Assembly: GCF_905475465.1 (NCBI RefSeq)
Contig: NC_062253.1
Location: forward strand, 7,378,001-7,442,000
DNA from: Pieris napi
Lineage: Eukaryota; Arthropoda; Insecta; Lepidoptera; Pieridae
Direction: 5' to 3'
DNA: 64,000 bases
Notes under the pieces: generated by a model
Database searches by the model: none
What the model was told of the DNA's origin: nothing
Seen by the model: the letters and a program-made list of their open reading frames with translations, nothing else
Made by a program: the position numbers and the translations under genes
Shown here: positions 13,092 through 25,300 of the stretch, one piece after another
How positions within the stretch are numbered: position 1 is the stretch's first letter
How the letters are laid out: every line of letters begins with the position of its first letter

Positions 13092-13354
13092 AGTTGGCCT
13101 AGAGGCTTCAGCTTGCGGCTTTTATCCCTGTTGGATCTCCGGCTACCGACCAATGGACTTTCTGTGTGCATTTAACACTCGCTCGTACGGTGAAGAAAGA
13201 CCTTGAGTAAACCAGCACGCCTTAGACCAAAAATTTTGATGGCATTTGTTAAGCTCAGACTGATCACCTACTTGCCTATTAGATAAAGGCAATGATCTCG
13301 AAACAGATAACAGAAATATGACGCCCAGACTTAAAAGGTTGTAGCGCCATTGGT
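13092..13354 (+). mobile_element. tRNA-derived SINE
   Basis: Same family as 7428-7699: starts TTGGCCTAGAGGCTTCAGC, ends TTAAAAGGTTGTAGCGCCAT; box B more decayed. Confidence 0.7.
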
Positions 13355-13585
13355 TTCTTTTGTCTTACTGAAATTGACTCTTGACATTTAAGTATTAAAC
13401 ATAAACGTGAAATTGTAAGGTACACCTATATAGTAACGCCGGGTTTCTTTAGGTTCATACTACATGATCCTTAAGATGTTTTAAATAAATTGCGTATCAA
13501 AGTCATTGCTGTTTCTTCCTGTTATTCAAACTTTTTTCTGTATCGTTTCAAATCCTCCATTCCATCAGTAAATTACTTTCTAGGC

Positions 13586-13854
13586 CAGTGTTTCACAACG
13601 TGAGGCCTACGCCCCACAGGTGGGCAATTGATTGGTAAGGGGGGTAATTTCCAAAATGGACTCGAGATTTTTCATTGTTTTGAAAATTTACATTCTGTGT
13701 TTCATTTACAATTTTCTAGCGATTTCCTCCTATCATTTAAGTTTCTTAAGTGAATAATTCAATTTTTTATATTAAAATTAAGTAATAACTTTTAGGGGCC
13801 ATAAGAGTTGTATAAAGTTCTATGTAATGTAAATAAAGGTTGGCGCAAACACTG
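13586..13854. mobile_element. hAT-type MITE
   Basis: 269 bp. Ends CAGTGTTTCACAACGTGAGG and, on the other strand, CAGTGTTTGCGCCAACC: the CAGTGTTT start is typical of hAT ends. Flanks TTCTAGGC (13578-13585) and TTCTAGAT (13855-13862) match at 6 of 8 bases, fitting the 8-bp hAT duplication. Confidence 0.75.
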
Positions 13855-14391
13855 TTCTAGATTGTAACAATAATGATTAAGAATATTATACTTTACTGTT
13901 AAGATTATGAAATATATAAAGTCATAAAAATACATACCTTTAAATAAATTACCTTTAATTTTCCTTCTCTGGCGCCTTGTGACGCATTATAAAACATTGC
14001 CGTTTCTACGTATCTCGTGTGTATTGTATTTTCGTTTTGTTTTCGATGTCTTGAAATATTGCTTCCATATTTCATCTTCAAACTTCTTTTTGATATGCAC
14101 TTTACTTACTCTACTAGACTGGTGTATTGTATACTTCACTGATGTATTACAGCAGTACCGTCGTAATTCGTATATATCAAAAGAAAAGTAGCGTCTACCT
14201 ACTTTTTTAATACTACAATGGTCGCCATTAGAAGCGTAAAAGATGTGTATTCCTATTTCTAAACATGTCAAGCACAATATCTGGTACTGAAAATTAAATA
14301 CCTTATATTTAAATTTGTATTTAATTGAAGTCTACATAACCCCTAGCATCAATTAAAATAAGCTATGTCTCTATGTAAAGGATTAGTAGTG

Positions 14392-14602
14392 ACGGCTCAT
14401 TGGTCTAGTAGTTAGTACCCCTGACTGCGAATCCGCGGGTCCCGGGTTCGATCCCCGGCTGAGACAAACATCGATGTGATGAGCATTGGTGTTGTGCTTA
14501 GGTCTTGAGTGTTTAAATATGTATTTATTGTCTATCTATCTATAATATGTATGTGTATCCGTTGCTTAGTACCGTTGCCTAGTAATTGTCAAAAAAAAAA
14601 AG
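14392..14602 (+). mobile_element. tRNA-derived SINE, second family
   Basis: Head strongly tRNA-like with box A (TTGGTCTAGTAGTTAG) and perfect box B (GGGTTCGATCCC). The two ends do not make a clean acceptor stem and a body follows (AAACATCGATGTGATGAGCA), so this is a SINE and not a tRNA gene. Ends in an A run. Second copy at 47775-48040. Confidence 0.8.
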
Positions 14603-14710
14603 TAGTAGAAATGACTTAATTGTATGAAAAATCGGTTTCAAAGTGCAATCTTCTCAAAAACAATCCTTGAAAGCCTTTCTCGATTGTAAAGCGATGTCTC
14701 TTGGTTGCAG

Positions 14711-14838
14711 GTTCAGGGAAGTCGTACACAATGATGGGTGCGCCGGGAGGTGACGAAGGCGGTATTATTCCGAGACTATGCGATGCTTTGTTCGAGAGGA
14801 TAGCTGTACAACAATCGCCGCCTGCGCTTACGTATAAG
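14711..14838 (+). CDS. Khc-73: Khc-73 exon 1 of window: P-loop and motor core
   Basis: 128 nt, entered in phase 2 (last two bases of a Gly codon), acceptor TTGGTTGCAG, donor GTATGG. Encodes GSGKSYTMMG, the nucleotide-binding P-loop, then the helix that follows (IIPRLCDALFERI). The upstream half of the P-loop and the first motor strands must be in an earlier exon outside the window. Confidence 0.93.
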
Positions 14839-17800
14839 GTATGGTTTAGGCTATATTTTTAACACCACGTAATTATTGAGGTTAAACTTTCTTTACGTGT
14901 TATACAATTTTTGACGTAACAACGTCTTATAATTCGATGGAGCTGGCTGCACGCACGAAAAAACATGACTCATGCGGCGTTACCTCGCTCTGAGGCGTTC
15001 CATTTAAAATTGACATAGTTGTATTTATGCGTACAAATAAATGTAACTTGATCAATTCAATTGTGATTTCCATTTACCTCCTCTATATCCATACAAAATA
15101 TCTATCAAACAAATAAAATTTAATTTTTTTTTTGAAAAAATGCAACCATCCCATCAATATTTTCTTATGACGTCATCACGTTCAACTATCGTCAGTAAAC
15201 CGACTTTACAGACAACCGATTTTTTTTGACAACTTGCTTAATTGTCTGTCATTTAATTTGAAACCATCAGTGTTATTTAGTACTACGTTTAATTGAGTCA
15301 CAATTAATTTAAGATTTTACGACCAAGGTAATCTAATAATTACAAAAATCAGCTACAAATGTACAAATGTATTTACAGGTTGAAGTATCGTACATGGAGA
15401 TTTACAATGAGCGAGTACACGACCTCCTCGACCCCGAAACGACGAGGCGATCACTCAGAGTCCGAGAGCATGCTGTACTTGGACCCTATGTCGATGGCCT
15501 CTCACAGCTAGCCGTATCGTCTTATCAGGTAATGTTTATTCCAGTGAATTTTTCCCAATATTAAAATACAAAACAACGTCAGGTTTGTACGAATACTTAT
15601 AACTCAAGAACAACTGGACCAATTCTCATCACTGTTTATATTTGTCTCCCGAATAGCAGAACTATCAATTACCATTAAACATTTTTCAAACAAAAAACAA
15701 ACAAAAGAAAAAACAATTCCAATACAAAATGTTCATGCGTTACGTAAACATTTAATGTTCAAAGATACGGTAAACTCTCTCCTCAAATGAAAGAAGGTAT
15801 TTAAATAAAGGTTTTGAATTAACACTATACACAATATTCAGTTAATGGAATGTTTTAGATTTGAAAAATATAGTATAGTAAAGGTGTTAATAAATAAATA
15901 ATGTTATTAATGAAAAAGGATTGACATATATTGGTTGTCAAATATTTATGCGTGTGTTCTGAAATTTATTCTGTGTAAACTAAGGTCTGTTATTATCTTA
16001 AAAAATTAGTGAACCTTAAAGTTGTTATGTATTACTTTCATAAAATCTGTAAACACGACATAATTGACTGGCACGAAGTTTTCCGGGTCATATAGTTCAC
16101 ACTACACACTAGGTCAATATAGAACACACACTATGAAAAATTTAATAATAAAGTATTGTTTTAAATAACCAATCAAGTTTATCTTAAGTTGTGGCCACGA
16201 GAGATTTTTTGCGAACACCAATATGCCAAAATTGCGTGGATAAAATTTTGATAAACCCGCTGCGCGTTGATTCGTAACCAAATTTTCATTTTGACCTTTA
16301 CTTACACTTAACACAGGTCGCGTATCTCCACTTTCTTTGTGAAAAATAAAAGGTCAGGGATATTCAAGATAACTATCATTTACGATTGTACCTTTAACCG
16401 TTGAGAATAAAAGCGTAAGAATACTTTTGATAAGTAGAGGTGATGCTTAAATATCTTCAGTGCCTTTTGTCTTATTTAAATGTGATACAAATTAAGTATA
16501 CGAAGATAACTTAGAAAAATAATAAAATCTGATAAACGCACAATAAATTTGTTTCCATACAAAATACGTCTAATCAGTTTTTCTTTGGTTGTAGTTTTGT
16601 CTCTTTTTATCAAAGCCTAAACATAATTTTATAGAAAGAAACAACAGACGACTAAACTTCAGAAAATCTAAAGAAGGATAAACTATATTTTATAGTGTAC
16701 TTATCGTATTGTAGTAATCATCAGTATTGAAGAGTTAAATTACTAGACCGATCTGTCATATTTAAAAAAAGTGCTTGCGTACAAAGTACACATGTCAGAA
16801 GTGAAACTTCTTTGGCAAACTAATTTTTAACTTTTGTTCATATTTATACAAATCTAAAACTAGATTTCCGAGACTTAGAGGGAAAAAGGAAGATATGTTA
16901 GGAATTTAATGAATTTAATTATCATTAAAATATTAAAAGTGTCGAATATTAATACAAATAATAAATTTATTTTTAAAAATAGAATTTATATAAGGTAATT
17001 CACCCTTCTCACTCTCTCTCAATCGCTCTCTCCCTTTACTTCGATAAAAACGCTGCACATCTTCGTGACGTTCCGCAAAAAATTTACCCTCATGCGCTTA
17101 AAGAAGTTTCACTTCTATAAGTGTCGTTTAATGAACTTGAACCTATGTTTACTTACGTTGGTTTCTCTTCTTTAAATGATTGCTTCTTTGCTCTCACGGT
17201 AAATTAAACGGGTCAGAAAAGTTCAGAAAACAATTTAACGCTGAGAATCACGTTATTCGTGGTAGGAAAGATCCGAAGGCTTCATTACATCGTGTTCCAC
17301 GCTAACGGCCGTTATTTTCTTGATTGCCAACTCTAAACGCTTAATTTTCTAAGTTTCGCTACAATCTATTTGCCAGTGCCTTTATGTTTGAGATTCAATC
17401 TAACTTGGTTCAATTATACCCGTTTTTAATTACAAAATTTCTCGGAACTAAGATATTTTCTGATTCAATTACTCTTTGTACAATTGAGTTTTAACGTTCT
17501 GTTCTACTTGCATATCGGGAAAAATTTAATTGCGTATTACTGGATTAATTCTCAATTCAATCATCATTAAGTATTCGTTTGCAAAATTTATTCACAGTAA
17601 TAATTAATTACGGAAGAGTGCGACTATAAGACGATAATGGGGTTGCAGGCAAAAAGACTGAAGTTACCCTACATACCTTTGAAATATTTAATAGTATTGA
17701 ACAGTTTATTTACATCACAAAGAAGCCAGGAATAAATGTCTGGAATATAAAGACATTTAGCTCTTCGTAAGGCAATGTTGGCCTTGATGTGCGACTCTGA

Positions 17801-19353
17801 TCCCTGAGGACGAAGGTTCGAACCCCGGTTGTGGCATGCCTTAGAAGTTAGACCCAATAGGTCGTCGGAGTGTATGAGGCATAGAAAGCTACTTCCTAGA
17901 AACGAATTCCTTTTGAGTAAAAAAAATATCACGGAACATATAGAAAATTAAGTATTACGCTTGTCAGCTATTTATGGTGTTTCAAATAACTCCGGTTATT
18001 ATAAAACGAATATATCAGTACAAATATTTTTTGCCCACTCAGAGGATTACGACGTTTATATACATCAAGTTGGTTTAAATGTTACATAAAAATATTGAAT
18101 AAGAGTATCGATTGATTTCCCACGGGTCATAAATATAAACCATATAAGTTCATGAGTATGTAGATGTAACATGTACATATCATTGTGATTACTAAGTCAG
18201 AACTGTTCTCTGGGAATACGTAATGTGTTGGCTCGAGTGATGGATTACACTACGAACCTATATTTTATATCGCTTATTACATTTTGACTGTGAATTATAG
18301 TTCAATTTTTATATAAATGGCGAAAGGTTTCACAGGAACAGAACATTTTATGATGGCTCTGGTTCTATTACCTATCGTAGGTGCTACGAATCACATTTTT
18401 AAACAAATAAATGACGTAACGTATACAGTAAAATAATATTGAGGTTGGGGTTTATGCGATTTTTTTATATAAGAGGGGGGCAAACGAGCTTGCGAGACGC
18501 CCAAAAAGGGCAGTCATCGCAGCCCATAGACACCCATTTAGTGGGTGCGTTTCCGGCCTTTGAGGATATCTCTGAGGGAAGACCCCCACCTGGAATCGAT
18601 TCCATAATTAGCTATTTGTATTTTATTTACTTAAAATATATTCTTTAAAAACAATTTAATAGCTACTCTATGTTGAGAATAATCTAGTTATAGCATTTTT
18701 AATTGTATGTTAAACCATTCTCTTATCTAAATAAAATGTTGTATTACAAATTTAGTCATTTCAAATTTAGCTCTTGCGGAAAATTAAACTGCAAACGTAG
18801 TGTTTATTTAGATTTATTTGACGGGTCATTATTGACACTCGCTTTGTAGAAACTTGAAATACAAATAGCAATTGTTTTATAATGCTTTAATGATATTTAA
18901 ACTTCGTTAAATACCACTAATGGCATATTTCGGGCGCTCGTATTTCGAAAGCACAAATAATCTTCATACTATGAATTCAGGAATTTAATATAGAGTCCTT
19001 TATCCTTTAGCATTCCTTGTTCCTAATTAATGTCCGGTGAAATGAGAGCGGATAAAACTTTGCGTAGGTCTACTAATCCGCGGTGTCGTGTCGCAAGTTG
19101 TGCTGGGGTGGGCATTTTCACACGGTGACTTAATTTAAAAGGAAACAATTCTCAAGTATAATCCAGGCGCAATTCCAAAATTTAATATGTACATAATATG
19201 TACGATAATTGTGTTGGTTATTGATATTTCAAAATTATTTGTGATACAGAAATGAGAGAAGTTAGTCTAATAGTAGAGCGTTCCATTTGCAATCCTGAGG
19301 TTAATTCAAGCAGGGCTTTTACTAATTTACGTCTCGTGAAGAAATTATCGGAA

Positions 19354-19397
<44 letters not shown>

Positions 19398-22300
19398 TTA
19401 ACAAAGTGTGTCATTCAACAATGTAGTACGTAGCCAGTATATGTTTCTATTATTGACATCCTAACATTGGTTAATCATAAAGGCCGTTGAACATTTAAAA
19501 TTCCATTACTTACGATGTTTATTAATTTTCAATAAGTCAGCAGCCAACCAGCTATGGATATATCACTGTCATGTAGGTAGATAACCATGTGAAAATGGGG
19601 TTTAGAGTTTGTAGTATGTTTATTTATTTATTAAGATAATAAAAATTTAACATAATTAAATGAAAAGGAGGGCAACTGGCAGCATTATCGCTTTCGAGCA
19701 ATCTCTTCCAGGCAACCACTGTGATAAAAAAAGGTATTAAATTAGATAAGGTAAGCAAAAAGTGGAAAAAATTATAATACATATATAGTTAAAATACAAA
19801 AAAGAAACTAAAAAGGGATACATGACAAATAAAAAGTGCACAAGTGTATGTTTAGGCCGTAAGTCTTACAAGTAAAATTCAATGGGTTTGATCAACAAGT
19901 GCGAAACAAGGGTTTAGTGAAAGTACTGTCGTGTATCGATTCAACGACCACTTTGCTTCGACCGTGACCTCATTCCTTTCATACAAGAATTGGGTTAAAG
20001 ATGGTACAAGGATGCAATTACTATACTTTTATTTGTCAAACTACGCTCGCAGTGTTTGCGTTTTCATCGTTATTTCTATGGAGTGTTTTCACGAGTAAAG
20101 CTCGCGCTCTAAGCTTAATTACTTAGAACTCTGTCAGGTTTATTTTTTTAAGTTATAGTGATTAAAACGTTCTATCGAAACGTAAACGTAAAAGGTACTT
20201 AATATCTTTTAGTAAGGAACATTTACAATTATTTAACATAATTTTAAATTTATCCGACGTTTCGCGTGCTATACAGCGTGCGTGGTCACGGTGACTGAAG
20301 ACAATAGTGTCATTTCACATAATTTAAAAAAAAACGATTTACTCGAATTTATTTAACTATTTTCGGACTTTAAGAGGATACAAAATAGTAACATAGGTGT
20401 TTATAATGTGTTGAATTAATATTAAGTAATAATAATTATTTACATAAATAAATAATTGCCTCACTAACTTAGACTATACTTCAACATGTACAATCTTCAG
20501 GATCTAATTTAATTTTAGTTGCGAAGTTCGCGAGGCCACCCGTTACAAGTGAACTTCTGACGGGGGAGGTATTTCATTCAAAGGTGAAATTGCTCTGTAT
20601 ATTGCTCCTACAAGAGCTGTCTAAATCGACTTCAAACTTCTAACTTGAACTTCTAGTTGCCATGGAAATTTCAATCCTATGTCTATCGAATCATATTAGC
20701 ACAACGTCCTAGTTATTCTAAGTTATAACAGCAACAGCCAAACCTTGAAGAAAAATTCACGAGGACTATTTAAACTAACTAAACAACTAAAACGCTTTAT
20801 ATTATAAGTGAAATTGCATGGAACTAGTTTTACTGTATTCTAAGAACACAATAGAAGGAATACACTTACGTCTTTCTAAATGTATAATAACATGCCGTAT
20901 TTACGTTATATTTATATAAAGTTTGATCATCTGCACTAATTGATTCACAATTCAAAAAAATTTCAACTCGAAACGTAAAATAATTTTAAACTATAAACAG
21001 AGCACGTCTGTGTCGCACATATGTTCCACAGATTCGGAAAGTATCGAAAAGTCTACAGGAAGTCAAGAATAATTTTTGGTTAAAATTTTAGTACGTACAT
21101 ATTTTAGTACGTACTAATATACTTTCTATTTTAAAGTGTAAACTTAAATTTGTAACAGAACAGAACTCATTAATATAGGTGATGTGTAATATGGTATATG
21201 GAAATATATAATTTGCATTTCAATAAGTCTTATTAGCTTTTGGCTTTACACTCAACTAAGTCAACTTCAGTCACTAAATTGATTATGACGGTTACAAATA
21301 GAGCAGTACTGGCGTGCGACACTCATCCCTGAGATCGTAGGTTCGATCCCCAGCTGTGAACCAATTGACCTTCTGTCTGTATGTGCGTATCTAACTCGCT
21401 CGTAGTGTAAATGAAAATATTGTGACAAAACCGGCCTGAGACCCAAAAAGTCGACGTCATGCGTCATGTCATGTTGTAGCGCCACTTTTCCTTAGTTACA
21501 AATCACTTTTTTAAAATATTCCCCTATGTTTATGTTGCAGGACATCGACAATTTAATGACCGAAGGCAACAAATCCCGAACGGTTGCCGCGACGAATATG
21601 AACAGTGAATCCTCACGATCGCATGCCGTATTCAGCGTTGTGTTGACGCAAACCCTTTGCGACGTAGCAACTGGTGTGACAGGGGAGAAAGTTGCGCGAC
21701 TGTCCCTCGTCGACTTGGCAGGTTCCGAGAGGGCTGTCAAGACGGGCGCAGTTGGGGATAGGTTAAAGGAAGGCTCTAATATAAATAAGTAAGTTATAAT
21801 TTCCATTTTGGGAGCGTTCATTACGTCACGCAATTTTTGGAGATTATTGACCCCCCCCATGTAACGCGCCGTAACGTTTTTCTGTACCCAAGTGTAGTAA
21901 TACGTTTCGTGACCATATAGTGACTCTTTATACCTAAAAGTTACCATTATGTAGTGAAAAGTACTGGAAAGTCGAAAATAATAATAACAATAACGCGTAA
22001 TTAAATCCCCGCCCCGCATCCCTTGTCCATTAATTGAAGTGAAACTTCTTTATCGGGGTTTTAAAAAAAATTTAGTGTAACATTTTTTCGTTACGCTTCA
22101 CATTTTTCCGTTACGCGCCATCTTTTGAAGTGAAACTTCTTTATCGACGTAATTTTTTTAATTTTGTGATTGAGAAACGGAAATTCTTTACTAAAAAAAT
22201 ATTTGTTGATGGGCAATCCCCAGTTATCGCGTGCCGTGTTAGTTTACATACAATGTAGAGTGTAAACGGGATATGATATATAATAAAGAAGATTTGTTGT

Positions 22301-25300
22301 ATATTGCAGTTAGTTTTTCATAAGTTGCCTTATCAAAACAGTGTCATACTTATAACGACAAAGAAATGTTGCGTATCATATTGTAACACTCGTACCGTGT
22401 AACTACTGAGCGCACCACCGCTTATCAACTTTATGCCAAAATTGAATTATTTCGTATTTTGGCTACACAATGCGTAGGAGCGACCGCGTGGTTCGTCAAC
22501 GTGATGGACAAGTCAAAGAATTGTCGTCATCAAAATTACATACTGTCATAAAAGAAGCGCGGGTCATAAATCAGTGGAGATAAAACATTACAGACCCTAC
22601 GATACTCAGATATAAGTTCGGCTCAGAGACAGATATCATTCATAATTTATATTAGCTGTACTATATGTTAGTATAGCTCGCATTAGTATATGTTATGTAA
22701 ATTTGCAATATCATAACGATTGATTGCTTTTGTTACAGGTCACTAACAACGCTCGGCCTAGTGATATCAAAATTAGCAGATCAGTCGTCTGGTAAAAATA
22801 ATAAGGACAAATTTGTTCCATACAGAGATTCAGTCTTAACTTGGCTATTGAAGGACAATCTTGGTGGAAACAGTAAGACTGTTATGGTAAGTTTTGATTT
22901 ACATAAACTGCGATTATATTACAAACAAGCAATCTGTTTAATTTATTTTGTATAATTAATGTGCGTTATATTGTCTTTATATTTTTTGCTTCGTTTGGTC
23001 TATGTATTGTAAAGTTTAAGAGTGTGTTTGATAGCGTTAATCTACGTACTTATATGTATTTGGTAGTCTATTTGTTTAGGGTAAAATTAGGCTATATAAC
23101 ATAACGCTACGGGGCACAGCTTGTCACAAATTAGAGGGTAATGTAACAAAGGTTAAAGTATTTATAGTAATATAACAAATTACAATAGTATGTAATATTT
23201 ACAGGTAGCTACAATATCGCCTGCAGCTGACAACTATGAAGAAACATTGTCTACGCTTCGCTACGCGGACAGAGCTAAACGTATCGTTAACCATGCGGTC
23301 GTTAATGAGGATCCCAACGCGAGAATTATACGTGAGCTACGACAGGAAGTCGAAGCACTCAAGGAAATGCTCAAGTATGCTACGGTAAGTAACGTAGCGT
23401 TGCTACGACGTATATGCTACGAGCGTTCAGTTACGTATTATTTCTACGTATACATTTTATTTGTGTGTTACATATGGTTTTTTTATAATGTAAGGTCCAA
23501 TTTATGTAAGAACTGCCATTGTCAGAGTCATAATTAAGAGTTTAATAATTATTTAAGCTATTAAGTCAACACTCTCATAAGATCATTAGAGATTAGACCG
23601 GACACTACGCGATATCGATAATTAGATTATGGCCGTTAACTTTCTCTGGGAACAGCTTTAAACATAACGAATTTAGTTGAAATTGAGTATTTTGTTTATG
23701 AAAATACCAATATCTTGGTTTAAATATTTTAGATTTCTTTTTCTTGTGTTAATAGTAAATTAAAGCTTTCTATGTGATGTGGTACGACACATATTTCTCA
23801 ATAGATTTTATATAAAGGCAAAAATAAGAAAGTATGACAAGGTTTATCGCGAGCCCTTGATAAAAGAGGTCACGTATGGATCGTTCTTCAGACACGAAGT
23901 ACAAAAAGATCTCAAAGACTAGATTCTAGAGATATTTGTATAGGAATATGTAAATATGTAAGACACGAACGAATTATGTGGCTTAATAGAAAAAGTTTGT
24001 TGATGCTGCGAAACAATATTTCTTATTTTATTCAAAATAACTTTGTCACCACTGCCGGTGCTAAATTTTCTGGGAATTTTCTAAAAATTCTGGGAAAATA
24101 TGATTAAATATTAAAAAAACAGACGACTGATCATCTAGGTATACTACGAGTTTGATAGAGGAAGCTGTTAAAAATAATAGTTTGCAAGTACTGAAAGGGT
24201 AATGTTAAATTTTCGACTGGACTCAAGAATGTTAAAGGACAAACTTACGAGCCAAACATGCTATGGTTCAATTTTAAACGTGATATGTAAATTAAATACG
24301 GGTTTAATGGCAAAAATATTTCATGGCCATACTTTGACCATAAAATATTTTAAATTTACGGAATCTTCATTGAAAAATATATATATATAACTTATATTTT
24401 ATACCAGGGTTCACCAGTTGGAGAGGATGTTCACGAGAAATTGGCGCAAAGTGAACATCTCATGAAAGAAATGTCAAGAACTTGGGAGGAGAAACTAGTC
24501 GAAACAGGTGAGTAAATTTAATAAATCAGTATTATAATGTATTTTTAGTTTTAACTTATTAAGATATTGTATTTTTTTAAGTTAATTAACACAACAAATA
24601 ATACATTAATGTTTAACTTATTTGTCGAAGTCTCACGTGAGGCTCTCTTGATGAACACTTGTAGTGTAGCTTTTACAGGCAATTAGATAAATTTAAAATT
24701 AATTTATGTTTATTACAGGTCGCGTACAAAGCGAGCGTCAACATGCGTTAGAAAAAATGGGTATAAGCGTACAGGCGAGTGGGATCAAAGTGGAGAAGAA
24801 CAAGTTCTATCTCGTTAATCTTAACGCGGACCCTTCGCTCAATGAATTGCTCGTGTATTATCTTAAAGTAAGTGAATTTTTGGATATTTTAATGATTGTA
24901 ATCATGCCTTCTTTGTGGTAAAAAAGTGTGTGTACTTTTGTACACGCGTTAGAAGTTATACTTCTTTTGCGTAACATGATAAAAATCGTTTTAACAAATT
25001 TATTCTACGTTTGTAGAAAAAACGACTCTAACAATGGAAAAAACTAAAATGTTAACTATAGCTAACTTCAGGGTGTCTGTTTTTTGTGACGGCGGCGTGC
25101 GCATCGTAAAAATTTACTCTCATCGTTTTCCCATAACGCGCTAAAATAAGTATAACTATAATTTAGTTTAACGGATCTGGTAGATATTACAGGTTAGTCG
25201 CGACCGCTACCTGTTTAATGCACCCCTGGTAGGTGAGAAAATGAGTACACTCCGTAAATGCAAAATGTATCTCGTAAATTTATTCTGTGTATTTTTTTCT

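Larger units (their letters stand above)
1..14710. other. Non-coding, probably part of a long 5' intron of Khc-73
   Basis: No exon for the missing kinesin N-terminus (the KVAVRVRP and FAYGQTG motifs) was found here on reading. The next exon begins mid-codon, so this stretch is most simply intronic. It holds the repeats listed separately; 1220-1360, 1480-2690, 3770-4870, 5970-6910, 8360-9150, 9540-10740 and 11130-13080 show no gene and no recognised structure beyond short AT-rich tracts and small LINE tails. Confidence 0.75.
15529..21540. other. Intron 2 of Khc-73 (6.0 kb)
   Basis: No coding segment seen. Holds a palindrome-ended MITE (16797-17116), SINE pieces (17771-17843, 21305-21486), LINE-type fragments (18447-18605, 19650-19735), a (TA)n tract at 19361-19395, and a short TCCGACGTTTCGCGTGCTAT motif at 20257 known from lepidopteran repeats. 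15560-16790, 17120-17760 and 20300-21290 show nothing recognisable. Confidence 0.8.

Noticed and set aside
14394..14466. tRNA-like sequence with intact A and B boxes
   Set aside because: The acceptor stem does not close, a SINE body and A tail follow, and a second copy with the same body exists at 47775.
21492..22019. 175-codon minus-strand frame opposite kinesin exon 3
   Set aside because: Antisense shadow of exon 3 plus a MITE; the MITE part recurs at 46828 and 61989 in the same antisense frame.
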